A stretch of 32,452 nt of DNA, from contig CAMDHY010000044.1 of assembly GCA_945898215.1 (NCBI GenBank), forward strand, positions 1 through 32,452, in the 5' to 3' direction. Positions 22,334 to 30,335 of this stretch are shown in pieces. Numbering within the stretch: position 1 is the stretch's first letter; each line of letters begins with the position of its first letter. A program made the position numbers and the translations under genes. The notes under the pieces were generated by a model. That model was not told where the DNA came from and did not search any database. It saw nothing but the letters and a program-made list of their open reading frames with translations. The stretch is from Pseudoxanthobacter soli DSM 19599 (lineage in GTDB: Bacteria > Pseudomonadota > Alphaproteobacteria > Rhizobiales > Segnochrobactraceae).

Positions 22334-23515
22334 TCAGGAGCAGCGCAGCAGCGACCGCTTCCGCTCGGCCTCCGCCACCGGCTGGAACAGCCCGGTCGTC
22401 TGATCCCGCACGAGCAGCCGGCCGGTCGAGACGGAGAACAGGGCTCCGTGCAGGGCGAGCTGGCCCGCCTCGACCCGGGCCCGCACGAACGGGAACGTCA
22501 TCAGGTTGCGCAATCCGAGGTCGACGGTGGCGAACTCGAGCCGGCGCAGGAAGTCGTGGAAGTCCTGCCCCTTGCGGGGGCCGAGGCGCTCGGCCGCCGG
22601 GGCGATCTGCGACATCCAGCGGCCGATGAAATCGCCGGGCGAGAGCGGCTGCTGCTCGTCCGCATAGGCCCGCACGCCGCCGCACAGGGCATGGCCGAGG
22701 ACGACGATGTGCCGGACGCGCAGCGCCTGCACGCCGAACTCCAGCGCCGCGCTGGTGCCGTGCTGGGAATCAGCGTCCGCCTCGTAGGCCGGGATGAGGT
22801 TCGCGACGTTGCGGACCACAAGCAGCTCGCCCGGCGCAGCATCGAAGATCACTTCCGGCGAGACGCGGGAATCGACGCAGCCCACCACCATGATTTCCGG
22901 GCGCTGGCCGCGTTCGGCCAGCATCTCGTAGCGCGCGCGCTCGCTGGAGAAGCGTCCGTCGAGGAACGCCTGATATCCTGCCGTGAGCCGGTCGGGAAAC
23001 ATCCTGAGGCCTTCCGTCGACGTCTTTGGGGGGGGCGTGCCCCCGCTCAGGGCTCGCCGGAGGGGGTTGGGGTCCGCGAAGTTCTCGCGAACGCCGGCGA
23101 CGGCCGCGCCGAGCTGCAGGAAATCGGCTGACAGGCGTGCATGCAAGGAAGCAGCCACGTCTGGATACTCTTCGAGGAGGCGTTTGAACACCACCCGTCG
23201 CACCAGCATCACCTCGCTCGGCCGCGTCGCGCGGGCCTCGACGACGAGGTCGGTCTCGGCGAGCAGGGCGAGCTGGGCGATCATGGCGCCGGGGCCGGCC
23301 GGCTGCGAGGCGCGGCAGCCGGCGGCACGCACCTCGATCAACCCCGTCAGCACGACGAACGCGCCCGGCGGCGCTTGCCCGGCCTCGATCAGGAGGCCGC
23401 CGGCCGGCAGGCCCAGCCGCTCGCCGGAGAATGCCACCAGCCGCAGTTGCTCGTCGGTGAGCGCGGCGAACGGTGGGGCGAGGCGCAACAGCGCGAGGTC
23501 GCTCGACAGGCTCAT
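22334..23515 (-). CDS. Cyclic-nucleotide-binding domain fused to beta-carbonic anhydrase
   Basis: This 393-residue open frame joins two modules. Residues about 1-150 form a Crp/cNMP-binding beta-roll (LPAGGLLIEAGQAPPGAFVV, then MIAQLALLAETDLVVEARA) without a DNA-binding domain. Residues 172-393 form a full beta-class carbonic anhydrase: VVGCVDSRVSPEVIF supplies the Zn cysteine and the Asp-Arg pair, and VVLGHALCGGVRAY supplies the His and Cys ligands. The linker (residues 150-171) is encoded by sequence that looks intergenic: a C8 run, a GGGGG-CACG-CCCCC hairpin, and GGAAGG seven bases before an ATG at 23002. The carbonic anhydrase may therefore also start there as a separate 222-residue protein. 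It follows the response regulator gene by 61 bases on the same strand. Confidence 0.85.
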   Translation of the reverse strand: MSLSSDLALLRLAPPFAALTDEQLRLVAFSGERLGLPAGGLLIEAGQAPPGAFVVLTGLIEVRAAGCRASQPAGPGAMIAQLALLAETDLVVEARATRPSEVMLVRRVVFKRLLEEYPDVAASLHARLSADFLQLGAAVAGVRENFADPNPLRRALSGGTPPPKTSTEGLRMFPDRLTAGYQAFLDGRFSSERARYEMLAERGQRPEIMVVGCVDSRVSPEVIFDAAPGELLVVRNVANLIPAYEADADSQHGTSAALEFGVQALRVRHIVVLGHALCGGVRAYADEQQPLSPGDFIGRWMSQIAPAAERLGPRKGQDFHDFLRRLEFATVDLGLRNLMTFPFVRARVEAGQLALHGALFSVSTGRLLVRDQTTGLFQPVAEAERKRSLLRCS

Positions 23516-23576
23516 CCCGGCCCGCCCCGGCCCGCGGGCGGCGGCGCCGGCAGGCGTCGGGGCGATGCGGTGCGGC

Positions 23577-24290
23577 TCATGCCGACGTCGGCTCGCCGGC
23601 CGAGCGCGGCATCAGCTTGTAGCCGCCGTCCTCGGTGACGAGCAGTTCGGCATTGGAGGGATCACGCTCGATCTTCTGTCGCAGCCGATAGACGTGCGTC
23701 TCCAGCGTATGTGTGGTGACGCCGGAATTGTAGCCCCACACCTCGTGCAGCAGCACGTCGCGACCGACCGCCTTCTCGCCGGCGCGGTAGAGGAACTTCA
23801 GGATCGCCGTTTCCTTCTCGGTCAGGCGAACCTTGTTGCCGCGGGCGTCGACGAGAAGCTTGGCGCTCGGGCGGAAGACGTAGCGCCCGATGGTGAAGGT
23901 CGCGTCCTCGGTCTGCTCGAACTGGCGCAGGTGGGCGCGGATGCGGGCGAGCAGGACGTTGAAGCGCACCGGCTTTGTCACGTAGTCGTTTGCCCCGGCC
24001 TCCAGGCCGAGGATGGTGTCGGACTCGCCGCCGTGGCCGGTGAGCACGATGATCGGCGCCTTGAAGCCGTTGCGTCGGAACAGCTTCACCGCCTCGCGAC
24101 CATCGAGGTCGGGCAGCCCGACGTCCATCAGCATGAGGTCGACGCGCTCGTCGCGCGCGAGCTTCATGCCGGCGGCCGCGCTGTCGGCGAGGAGCGTGAC
24201 GAATTCGTCCGTCAGCGCCAGCTGCTCGGCGAGTTCGTTGGCAAGCTCCGGCTCATCGTCGACGATCAGGATCGTCCGCGTCTTGCTCAC
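23577..24290 (-). CDS. OmpR/PhoB-family response regulator
   Basis: This 237-residue two-component regulator has an N-terminal receiver domain (about 5-120) with acidic pocket IVDDEPEL, phospho-acceptor Asp56 in LMLMDVGLPDLDG, Thr84 in IIVLTGHGG and Lys106 in DYVTKPVRFN. A PhoB-type winged-helix output domain spans about 130-230 (LTEKETAILKFLYRAG and THTLETHVYRLRQKIE). It should bind DNA when phosphorylated. No histidine kinase gene is adjacent, so it is an orphan in this window. The start is GTG at 24290, with GGGGGAGAG upstream. It lies 61 bases before the cNMP-carbonic anhydrase gene on the same strand and is divergent from the L,D-transpeptidase gene. Confidence 0.93.
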   Translation of the reverse strand: MSKTRTILIVDDEPELANELAEQLALTDEFVTLLADSAAAGMKLARDERVDLMLMDVGLPDLDGREAVKLFRRNGFKAPIIVLTGHGGESDTILGLEAGANDYVTKPVRFNVLLARIRAHLRQFEQTEDATFTIGRYVFRPSAKLLVDARGNKVRLTEKETAILKFLYRAGEKAVGRDVLLHEVWGYNSGVTTHTLETHVYRLRQKIERDPSNAELLVTEDGGYKLMPRSAGEPTSA

Positions 24291-24417
24291 GCTCTCCCCC
24301 CGCTTGCGGGCGCCCGGACCGGCGGGCGGCCGATCCCGCGCGACGGGCCTCCCCGACTCGCGCGCGGCAGTGTATGCGACAACCTGTATCTCCAGCAAAG
24401 ATGACTGTTTTTTCCGC

Positions 24418-25026
24418 ATGCGTTCAACCCACCCCGCAGCCCGGCCCTGTGGACTGCGCCCGCCGGCCTTCGCCCTGACGCCGCGACCGCGGGTGCGGCG
24501 CACGCGTCCGGTGGCGACGGTGGTGGTGCGGCCACGGCCCGGCCGTCCGAGCCAGGGGCTTGCCGCCTTCGCCGGCACGGTGGTGCCGTGCGCGCTCGGC
24601 CGCACCGGCATCCGGGCGCTGAAGCGGGAAGGCGACGGCGCCACGCCGCGCGCGACGTTGCCGCTCGTCTCGGTGCTGTGGCGGGCCGAGCGCCTCGGCC
24701 GGCCGCGCACGGCGCTGCCGCTGCGGGCGATTCGCGCCGACGACGGCTGGTGCGATGCGCCCGCCGACGGCCGCTACAATCGCCCGGTGCCGCTGCCCTG
24801 TCCGGTCTCGCACGAGGAACTCCGCCGCGACGACGGCCTCTACGACATCCTCGTCGTCCTCGACTTCAACCTCCGACCACGCCGGGCCTGTGGTGGCAGC
24901 GCGATCTTCCTGCACTGCGCGCGGCCGGGCCTCACGGCGACGGCCGGCTGCATCGCCTTCCCATGGCCCGTGCTGCTGCGCCTGCTCGCGCGGTTGCCGT
25001 CGCGGGCGCAACTGCGGGTCGTCTGA
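24418..25026 (+). CDS. L,D-transpeptidase (YkuD-type) family protein
   Basis: This 202-residue protein ends in a YkuD/ErfK-type catalytic block: SAIFLHCARPGLTATAGCIA, with the family pattern HxxxxxxxTxGC, where the final Cys is the nucleophile. Earlier blocks DDGLYDILVVLDFN and WCDAPADGRYNRPV are typical of the shorter alphaproteobacterial form. Such enzymes cross-link peptidoglycan through 3-3 bonds or attach proteins to it, though this short subgroup is not characterised. The N-terminus is Arg/Pro-rich with no convincing signal peptide. The ATG at 24418 lacks a clear ribosome site and the true start may differ. It is divergent from the response regulator gene, which could regulate it. Confidence 0.85.
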   Translation: MRSTHPAARPCGLRPPAFALTPRPRVRRTRPVATVVVRPRPGRPSQGLAAFAGTVVPCALGRTGIRALKREGDGATPRATLPLVSVLWRAERLGRPRTALPLRAIRADDGWCDAPADGRYNRPVPLPCPVSHEELRRDDGLYDILVVLDFNLRPRRACGGSAIFLHCARPGLTATAGCIAFPWPVLLRLLARLPSRAQLRVV

Positions 25027-25166
25027 CGGCTTGGTCTCACGCCTACTGGCGCCCGACTGCGCGGGCGAGACGGCGCAGCGCGCCATGCCGCCGCCGAATT
25101 TGCGGTGCAGGAGGCGGAGTGGGGGCGAGACGTCCCGTGCTCAGCCCCGCTGCCGACGGAAAAGCC

Positions 25167-26615
25167 ATGATGCGTCGCCTGACGTTGCTGATGCCTGTCC
25201 TCTTCGCGCTCGTCGCCGCCGCCGTGGCTCCGGCTGCGGCCCAGGTGGTCGTGCTCGACGACGAAGTGGTGCTCGCCGAGCGGCCGCGCGGCGGCGGTGG
25301 CGACTGGTCGACGCCGCGCGCCGTGCTGCCGGCCGACCAGAGCGCCCTGGCGAGCGAGCTCTACTCCGTGCTGCAGTCACAGCCGCCCCTGCTGCCGGCA
25401 CGCCTCTCCCTGCCCTCGCGCGCCACGCTGGACGTCACCGCCTATCCGTCGATCAACCGCAGGACCGGCCTGCCGTGTGTCGGCTGCCGCAATCCGTGCC
25501 GCTCGTTCCGCTACACCTATGCCCGGCCCGACCGCGGCTCGGTGACGGTCGAGGGCCAGCGCTGCCGCCGGCGCAACGGCCAGTGGGTTGCCTTCGAGCC
25601 GGACACGGTGGTCGCCCAGCGTCCGGGCGCCGCCGGCGCGCCGCTCGCCGGTGCCGTCGTCGGCGCCCCGCCTGCCGAGGCGATGCGCCGGCCCGCGCCA
25701 ACCCCGCCGCCGCTACCGCCGGCCCGTCCCGGCGACGAGCGCGCGGTCGCCGGCATCGCCGGTGCCGGAGCCGCCCCCTCCCCGTTCGATCCGCCGCTCG
25801 CCGGAGACGGCGCGGACGAACAGGGGTCGGTCGACGACTATGCCAATGACGCCGCGATCCCACCGCGGCCGGCGGAACCTCGCCTCGATACGCCGTCGCA
25901 GCCGCTGCCGGGCAGCGCCGACGACGTCTGGTCGACGGCCGCCCTGCCCGACGTCGCACCGCCCGGCGACGGCGACGCCCCGGTCGGGAGCGGCGACGCA
26001 CCCGTCGGGAACGGCGACACACCTGTCGGGGAGGACGACGCACCGCTGGTGTTGAGCCCGCCGCCGCCGTCGGGCGCCGTGGCCGCTGCCGAGGCCGCCC
26101 TCGCCGGCCCCGCAGAACCGACGGAAACGGCCACCCCGCCGCCCGCCGCCGCATCCGTGGACGCCGCCGCACCGCCGGTGGCCGCGACCACCACCGAGGC
26201 CGACGTCGCCGGCGACGTGCCGCCGGCGCCGCCAGAGCCGGTCGGCGCCACGCCCACCGCTCCGGCGGCGGCGCCCGACGCCGCCGTGGAGACGCAGACG
26301 GCGCGCATCGTCATGCCGTTCGGCGGCGGTGAACAGGCCGGCGCGGTCGAGGTCGAGACCACCGCCGACCCGGACGTCGTGCGGATGCTGCGGATGCTTC
26401 GCTATCTCGACCCGGAGACCTCGGCCGAGCCGAGCCCGCAGGCCTACGAGGCGGCGGTCTCCGACTTCGCCTCCGACGAGCGCTTCGCCCTGCCGCAGTC
26501 GAACTCGGCGCTGCGCGAGCGTCTCGAAGGGGCGGTGGACCGGCTCGCGGCGCTGTCGAGCTGCCCGGCGACCAGCGGCGACGGCTACGGCGCTTGCCTC
26601 ACCGGCTCACGCTGA
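25167..26615 (+). CDS. Exported Ala/Pro-rich hypothetical protein
   Basis: This 482-residue protein has a clear signal peptide (MMRRLTLLMPVLFALVAAAV, ending AAAQ). A folded segment at about residues 90-150 (GLPCVGCRNPCRSFRYTYAR, then GSVTVEGQRCRRRNGQWVAF) has four cysteines; its 'G..CRR.NG.WV' pattern resembles bacterial 17-kDa surface-antigen-type domains. Residues about 150-390 are low-complexity Ala, Pro, Gly and Asp sequence, including a 7-residue tandem repeat. A short helical C-terminal domain begins around residue 395 (DPDVVRMLRMLRYLDPET). Overall it looks like a periplasmic or surface protein with a flexible spacer. Function unrecognised. A second ATG follows the first at 25170. It is convergent with the zinc-ribbon protein gene and downstream of the L,D-transpeptidase, with no sign of shared control. 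Confidence 0.7.
   Translation: MMRRLTLLMPVLFALVAAAVAPAAAQVVVLDDEVVLAERPRGGGGDWSTPRAVLPADQSALASELYSVLQSQPPLLPARLSLPSRATLDVTAYPSINRRTGLPCVGCRNPCRSFRYTYARPDRGSVTVEGQRCRRRNGQWVAFEPDTVVAQRPGAAGAPLAGAVVGAPPAEAMRRPAPTPPPLPPARPGDERAVAGIAGAGAAPSPFDPPLAGDGADEQGSVDDYANDAAIPPRPAEPRLDTPSQPLPGSADDVWSTAALPDVAPPGDGDAPVGSGDAPVGNGDTPVGEDDAPLVLSPPPPSGAVAAAEAALAGPAEPTETATPPPAAASVDAAAPPVAATTTEADVAGDVPPAPPEPVGATPTAPAAAPDAAVETQTARIVMPFGGGEQAGAVEVETTADPDVVRMLRMLRYLDPETSAEPSPQAYEAAVSDFASDERFALPQSNSALRERLEGAVDRLAALSSCPATSGDGYGACLTGSR
25971..26048 (+). repeat. 21-base in-frame tandem repeats encoding GDxPVGx
   Basis: Three successive 21-base units (25971-25991, 25992-26012, 26013-26033) and a partial fourth encode GDAPVGS, GDAPVGN, GDTPVGE and DDAPL. 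The units differ mainly at third codon positions, so the repeat is not brand new. It lies in the low-complexity spacer of the exported hypothetical protein. Confidence 0.85.
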
Positions 26616-26627
26616 GCCGCCGGCCCC

Positions 26628-26648
26628 GGCGACGGACGATCCGTCGCC
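26628..26648. terminator. Perfect 9-base-stem hairpin between convergent genes
   Basis: GGCGACGGA (26628-26636) pairs exactly with TCCGTCGCC (26640-26648) around CGA, 13 bases past the stop of the exported hypothetical protein and in the gap before the convergent zinc-ribbon gene. A strong stem without a T run; terminator function is inferred. Confidence 0.55.
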
Positions 26649-26764
26649 GCGGGCTCGCCGCAAGGTGGGTGGGTCAAGACCACCCGTGATGGCACATTCG
26701 ATGAAGAGGACCGCCCGCGGCGGCGGGCTCAACACCAGCGCCGCACAGGGCGGCGCCTGAAAGT

Positions 26765-27640
26765 TCAGCGGCGGGCGATCGTCAGCTTGGCCGCGCCCGC
26801 GACCGCCCTGACGGCGACGTCGCGTCCCTCGAGCGGGATGGCGATGCCGCTCGGGGCGCCGACGGTGTAGACGGCCCCGTCGACGCGGATGCGGAACGGT
26901 GCATCCGCCGTGACCACCCATTCCCCCGCTCCCGTCACCGCCTCGAGGTCGAGCGGCGTCCAGGCGGTGTCGACCGTCATCTCGCGCGCCGTCACTGCGG
27001 CCGGCCCGGAGAGCATCCGCCAGCCGAACAACGCGGCGGCACCGATCCCGACGACGACGAGGCCCGCCACCAGGATACCGGCCAGCCGGCCGCGCCGGCG
27101 CGGCTCGGGCAGCATGACGGTACGGCCGCCGCGCTCGGGCACCAGCACGAGGTCGCGGGAGTCGCTGAGGTCGTCCTCGTAGGGCTCGGGGGCGATGTCG
27201 AGGCGGGCGGAGCCCGACGGCGGCCGCGGCGCGCGTGGCATCGGCGCGACCGTGTCCGCTTCGACGGGCTCGAGCTCGACATAGGCCGGCTCGGCGGCGG
27301 CGGGCGTGGAGGCGGTTGCGGACGTAGCGACCGGTTCGCCGGGGTCCACGGTGCTCGCACCGGGTTCGGACGCGACCGGCGCCGCCGCGGCGTCCATGGC
27401 GTCCGCGGCGATCGACGGGACCGGCGGCGGCGCGTCGGCGGCGGGTGCCACCGCTTCGGCAGGCGGCGGCGCGGTCTCCGCGGCGGCCGGCGCGTCGGCG
27501 ACGACCGGATCGGGCGCGCCGCAGTGCGGGCACGCGAGCGCGCGGGTGAACAACGGCTCGCCGCAGGCGACGCAGCGATAGGGCGCGCGCGAGGCGACGG
27601 AGCGGGCGGGGCCGGCGAGGTCGGCGGCGAGTGTCGTCAT
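26765..27640 (-). CDS. Zinc-ribbon, single-pass membrane hypothetical protein
   Basis: This 291-residue protein has a four-cysteine zinc ribbon near the N-terminus (CVACGEPLFTRALACPHCG, about residues 23-41). A long Ala/Pro/Glu-rich acidic linker follows to about residue 175. Then come a basic stop-transfer and one membrane helix (RRRGRLAGILVAGLVVVGIG, about 178-203), and a small beta-rich C-terminal domain (about 205-291). By topology, the ribbon and linker should be cytoplasmic and the last 90 residues periplasmic. This resembles zinc-ribbon membrane proteins of the MJ0042 or double-zinc-ribbon type, but I cannot name a family. The ATG at 27640 is the likeliest start; a TTG start at 27670 is possible. 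Confidence 0.7.
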   Translation of the reverse strand: MTTLAADLAGPARSVASRAPYRCVACGEPLFTRALACPHCGAPDPVVADAPAAAETAPPPAEAVAPAADAPPPVPSIAADAMDAAAAPVASEPGASTVDPGEPVATSATASTPAAAEPAYVELEPVEADTVAPMPRAPRPPSGSARLDIAPEPYEDDLSDSRDLVLVPERGGRTVMLPEPRRRGRLAGILVAGLVVVGIGAAALFGWRMLSGPAAVTAREMTVDTAWTPLDLEAVTGAGEWVVTADAPFRIRVDGAVYTVGAPSGIAIPLEGRDVAVRAVAGAAKLTIARR

Positions 27641-27747
27641 GGATCGGCCGATAGGGTCAAGCCGCGGCAAAATTGAGATGGAATGCGGGGTTTCGGGGCT
27701 TCACGCTCACTTTCCCCCCGATCGGGCGTCCCGGCGTCGCAAAACCT

Positions 27748-28653
27748 TCAGTCGGCGCCGGCGAGCAAACGCGCCACCGTCACCTCCAGGCTGTCGCGCC
27801 ACGGCGGCAGCCGCACCCCGAAGACCTCCCGCAGCCGGGTCGTGTCGAGGCGGGAGTTCGCCGGCCGGCGGGCGGGCGTCGGGTAGTCGGCGGTGCCGAT
27901 CGCGTCCACCGGCACCGCCCGGCGACCGTGGGCGGCGGCCACCTCCAGCGTCGCGCGGGCGAGGTCGCACCACGACGCCTCGCCGCCGCCGGCGAGATGA
28001 TAGGTGCCCGCCCACGCCTCCGGCCGGTCGCGCTCGAGCTTCGGCAGGATCGCCAGGATCGCCTCGGCGATATCGAGGGCGGAGGTCGGCGAACCGACCT
28101 GGTCGGCGACGACGCGCAGCCGGTCGCGCTCGGAAGCGAGCCGCAGCATCGTCTTGACGAAGTTGTTGCCAAACGGGCTGTAGACCCAGGCGGTGCGCAG
28201 GATGATCGCCTTCGACCAGGCCGCCCGCACGGCCGCCTCGCCCTCGAGCTTCGAGCGCCCGTAGACGCCGGCCGGCCCGGTCGGATCGTTCTCCACGTAG
28301 GGCGACGGCTTGTCGCCGTCATAGACGTAGTCGGTGGAGAGGTGGACGAAGGGCACGTCGAGAACGGCGGCGGCACGAGCGAGCGCTGCGGCCCCGTCGC
28401 GGTTGATCGCAAAGGCGCGCTCCGGCTCGCTCTCGGCCTTGTCGACGGCGGTAAAGGCGGCCGCGTTGATGATCGCGGCGGGACGAATGTCGACGATGGC
28501 GCTGCCTAGGCCGGCCGGCTTCTCGAGATCGAGCGCCGGCCGGCCGTGGGCGACGACGGCGATGCCGTGGCGGGCCGCTCGCTCGATGAGTGCCCGCGCC
28601 ACCTGCCCCGTCGATCCGACGATGAGGATCGGTCCGTTTTTCACCGTTCGCAC
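27748..28653 (-). CDS. dTDP-4-dehydrorhamnose reductase family protein (RfbD)
   Basis: This 301-residue NADPH-dependent reductase of the extended short-chain dehydrogenase group resembles RfbD/RmlD, which makes dTDP-L-rhamnose for cell-surface polysaccharides. It has the cofactor motif ILIVGSTGQVARALIERA, the RfbD block VINAAAFTAVDKAESEPERA in its local form (IINAAAF...), HLSTDYVYDGDKPSPYVEND and the catalytic YGRSKLEGE (YxxxK). Length is normal. rfbA, rfbB and rfbC are not in the window, so its partner enzymes must lie elsewhere; other sugar reductases of this fold are possible. The start is taken as GTG at 28653, with GTG at 28644 as an alternative. Confidence 0.88.
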   Translation of the reverse strand: MRTVKNGPILIVGSTGQVARALIERAARHGIAVVAHGRPALDLEKPAGLGSAIVDIRPAAIINAAAFTAVDKAESEPERAFAINRDGAAALARAAAVLDVPFVHLSTDYVYDGDKPSPYVENDPTGPAGVYGRSKLEGEAAVRAAWSKAIILRTAWVYSPFGNNFVKTMLRLASERDRLRVVADQVGSPTSALDIAEAILAILPKLERDRPEAWAGTYHLAGGGEASWCDLARATLEVAAAHGRRAVPVDAIGTADYPTPARRPANSRLDTTRLREVFGVRLPPWRDSLEVTVARLLAGAD

Positions 28654-28787
28654 CCCATCCCTGACCCAGCTTCGCCACTGGGATGCCGCCGGTGGACGGA
28701 AGCGTCAAGGGCGACGCTGTCCTCAGGGCTCGGCGTTCGCGGGATCCCGGACACGACTTGCGGTGCGACGACGCAAGCGGCAGGCCG

Positions 28788-30156
28788 CTACTGGTAGTAG
28801 CCGACGAGATTCTGCGTGCGGACCCGTTCGGCTTCGTCGGCGAGATTCTCGAGGAATGCGGCGCCACCACCGTTGAGGATAGCGGTCCGCGTGTTCGTCG
28901 GAACCCTCTCGAGGGCCATGCGGCTGTCGATGCCGAGATTTTGGACGGCGGTCGTCTCGTCGGGGGTGAGGACCGGCTCCGGCGCGCCCTCGACCGTCTG
29001 GCTGAAGGCTTCCTTGATGCGCACGTCGGCTTCCGGCGTCCCGGTCAGCGCAAGCCCCATGAAGCCTTTGATGATGAGGCTCTGCAGCAGGGCGTCGCGC
29101 GTGCCGTGGATCGGCGTCGTCCACGCGATCCCGGCCTCGTTTACCCACCAGTCGTCGTTCGTCATCTTGATGAGCAGATCGAGCGCCGAGCGATCGTCGC
29201 TGCCGGCTTCGACGGCGACGCGCGCCGTCCAGCCGAGGGCGATCGGCACGCTCGACTTGGCGATGTACTCCTCCGCGGCAAGCGTCGCGGTGGGATCGGT
29301 CAGCAGGAAATCGAGAAGCGCCGCCTTGGCCCGCTCGCCGCCGATGGCGCCGAGCGTCGCGACGGCGGTGCGCCAGGTCTGCGCCTGTGCCGGGTCGCCG
29401 AGAACCGCTCGCAGGGCGTCGACGTCGCCCTCGCCATAGCGCGAGGCGAGCGCGAACGGCGTTCCGTGCGGGAAGCCCATGCTGAATGAAGTCGAGCACC
29501 GGCTCGGGCGGGCCCTGAAGGCCGGCGGGCGAGACATCCTCGCCGGCGCTCATCGGCGGCCCGTCAGGAAAGTCCGCCGCCTCGACACCGGAATGGACCG
29601 CCGGCGAGCCTGCGATCAGCTTGACGCATTCGGCGGCATCGACCGTGCGGCTCGTCGGCCCGAGCGTCGGCTTCATCAGGGCACCGGGAACGTCGCGGTG
29701 GCGACTGCCGGTCGTGTGCGCGAACTCGTGCGCCCACAGCATCGGCTCCATCGACGGCGTGTAGCGGACGACGGTCAGCGATCGACCGGGGGTGTTGGCG
29801 CAGCCGATGACACCCGGCGCGATGCCGGAGCACCAGTTGATCTCGCCGACGATGTCGACGGAGCCGGGGAGACCGGCGTACTTCGTGAGATCGCTGCTCG
29901 AGTTGATGGAGAACGGCAGCGCGGTCCCGGTGTGCGCCTCGACGACACCGAAGAGGGCAAAGGCGACGTCGCACTGCGAGCCGAGGAAGCTCGTCATCGT
30001 CGCGAGGACGGTCTTCGCCGCCTGGGTCGTCAGGGGACTGGCGATGGCCGGATGCTGACGGACGCTGAGCGCGTGGGTCTCGACGTCGGCAGCACTCGGC
30101 GACGCCGCCGCTACCGGCACCAAAATGGCAAGCCAGAGACACAAGTTCTTGCGCAT
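28788..30156 (-). pseudogene. Secreted metzincin-like metallopeptidase with a +1 frameshift
   Basis: From ATG 30156 (AGGGAGGG upstream) the minus strand encodes a signal peptide (MRKNLCLWLAILVPVAAASP). A peptidase domain with the zinc motif HEFAHTTGSRH at residues 143-153 (HExxHxxGxxH) and a likely Met-turn (PGALMKP, Met161) follows. Around residue 227 (29476-29478, a GGG codon) the frame changes. Removing one G rejoins ...VLDFIQHG to FPHGTPFALASRYGEGDVDA and a helical, HEAT-like C-terminal region ending at TAG 28788 (LVGYYQ). The corrected length is 455 residues, an exact multiple of three bases. Without correction the protein runs on with Arg-rich nonsense. It may be a real lesion or a base-call error. 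The substrate is unknown; base composition is somewhat less GC-rich than its neighbours. Confidence 0.8.
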
Positions 30157-30278
30157 ACATCCCTCCCTCAGAGCACCAGAAACGTGACTACGGGCACCAC
30201 AGGGAAGCAAAAATTCAGAAAGGGCGTCGACATCGTCTGTCGATGCGCCACGCACCTCGAGATTTCACCCGGAGATTA

Positions 30279-30315
30279 CAATTCGCGCCTGCCAAAAACA
30301 AGACGACGCGAATTG
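30279..30315. repeat. 37-base dyad with 9-base arms
   Basis: CAATTCGCG (30279-30287) and CGCGAATTG (30307-30315) are exact reverse complements with a 19-base spacer that includes CAAAAACAAG. The dyad lies 21 bases past the cysA stop and 123 bases upstream of the metzincin start, both read on the minus strand. It could be a terminator of the cys operon or an operator of the peptidase gene; no T run follows on either strand. Confidence 0.6.
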
Positions 30316-30335
30316 ACGTTTCCGTCAAGCGCCAC

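Noticed and set aside
17329-23515. A joint carbonic anhydrase system formed by the gamma-class and beta-class genes
   Set aside because: They are about 4.5 kb apart, in unrelated operons, and the gamma-class relative may not be an active carbonic anhydrase.
28723-29475. The long Arg-rich continuation of the metzincin first frame
   Set aside because: Composition and lack of motifs indicate out-of-frame reading; the alternative frame gives a sensible helical domain.
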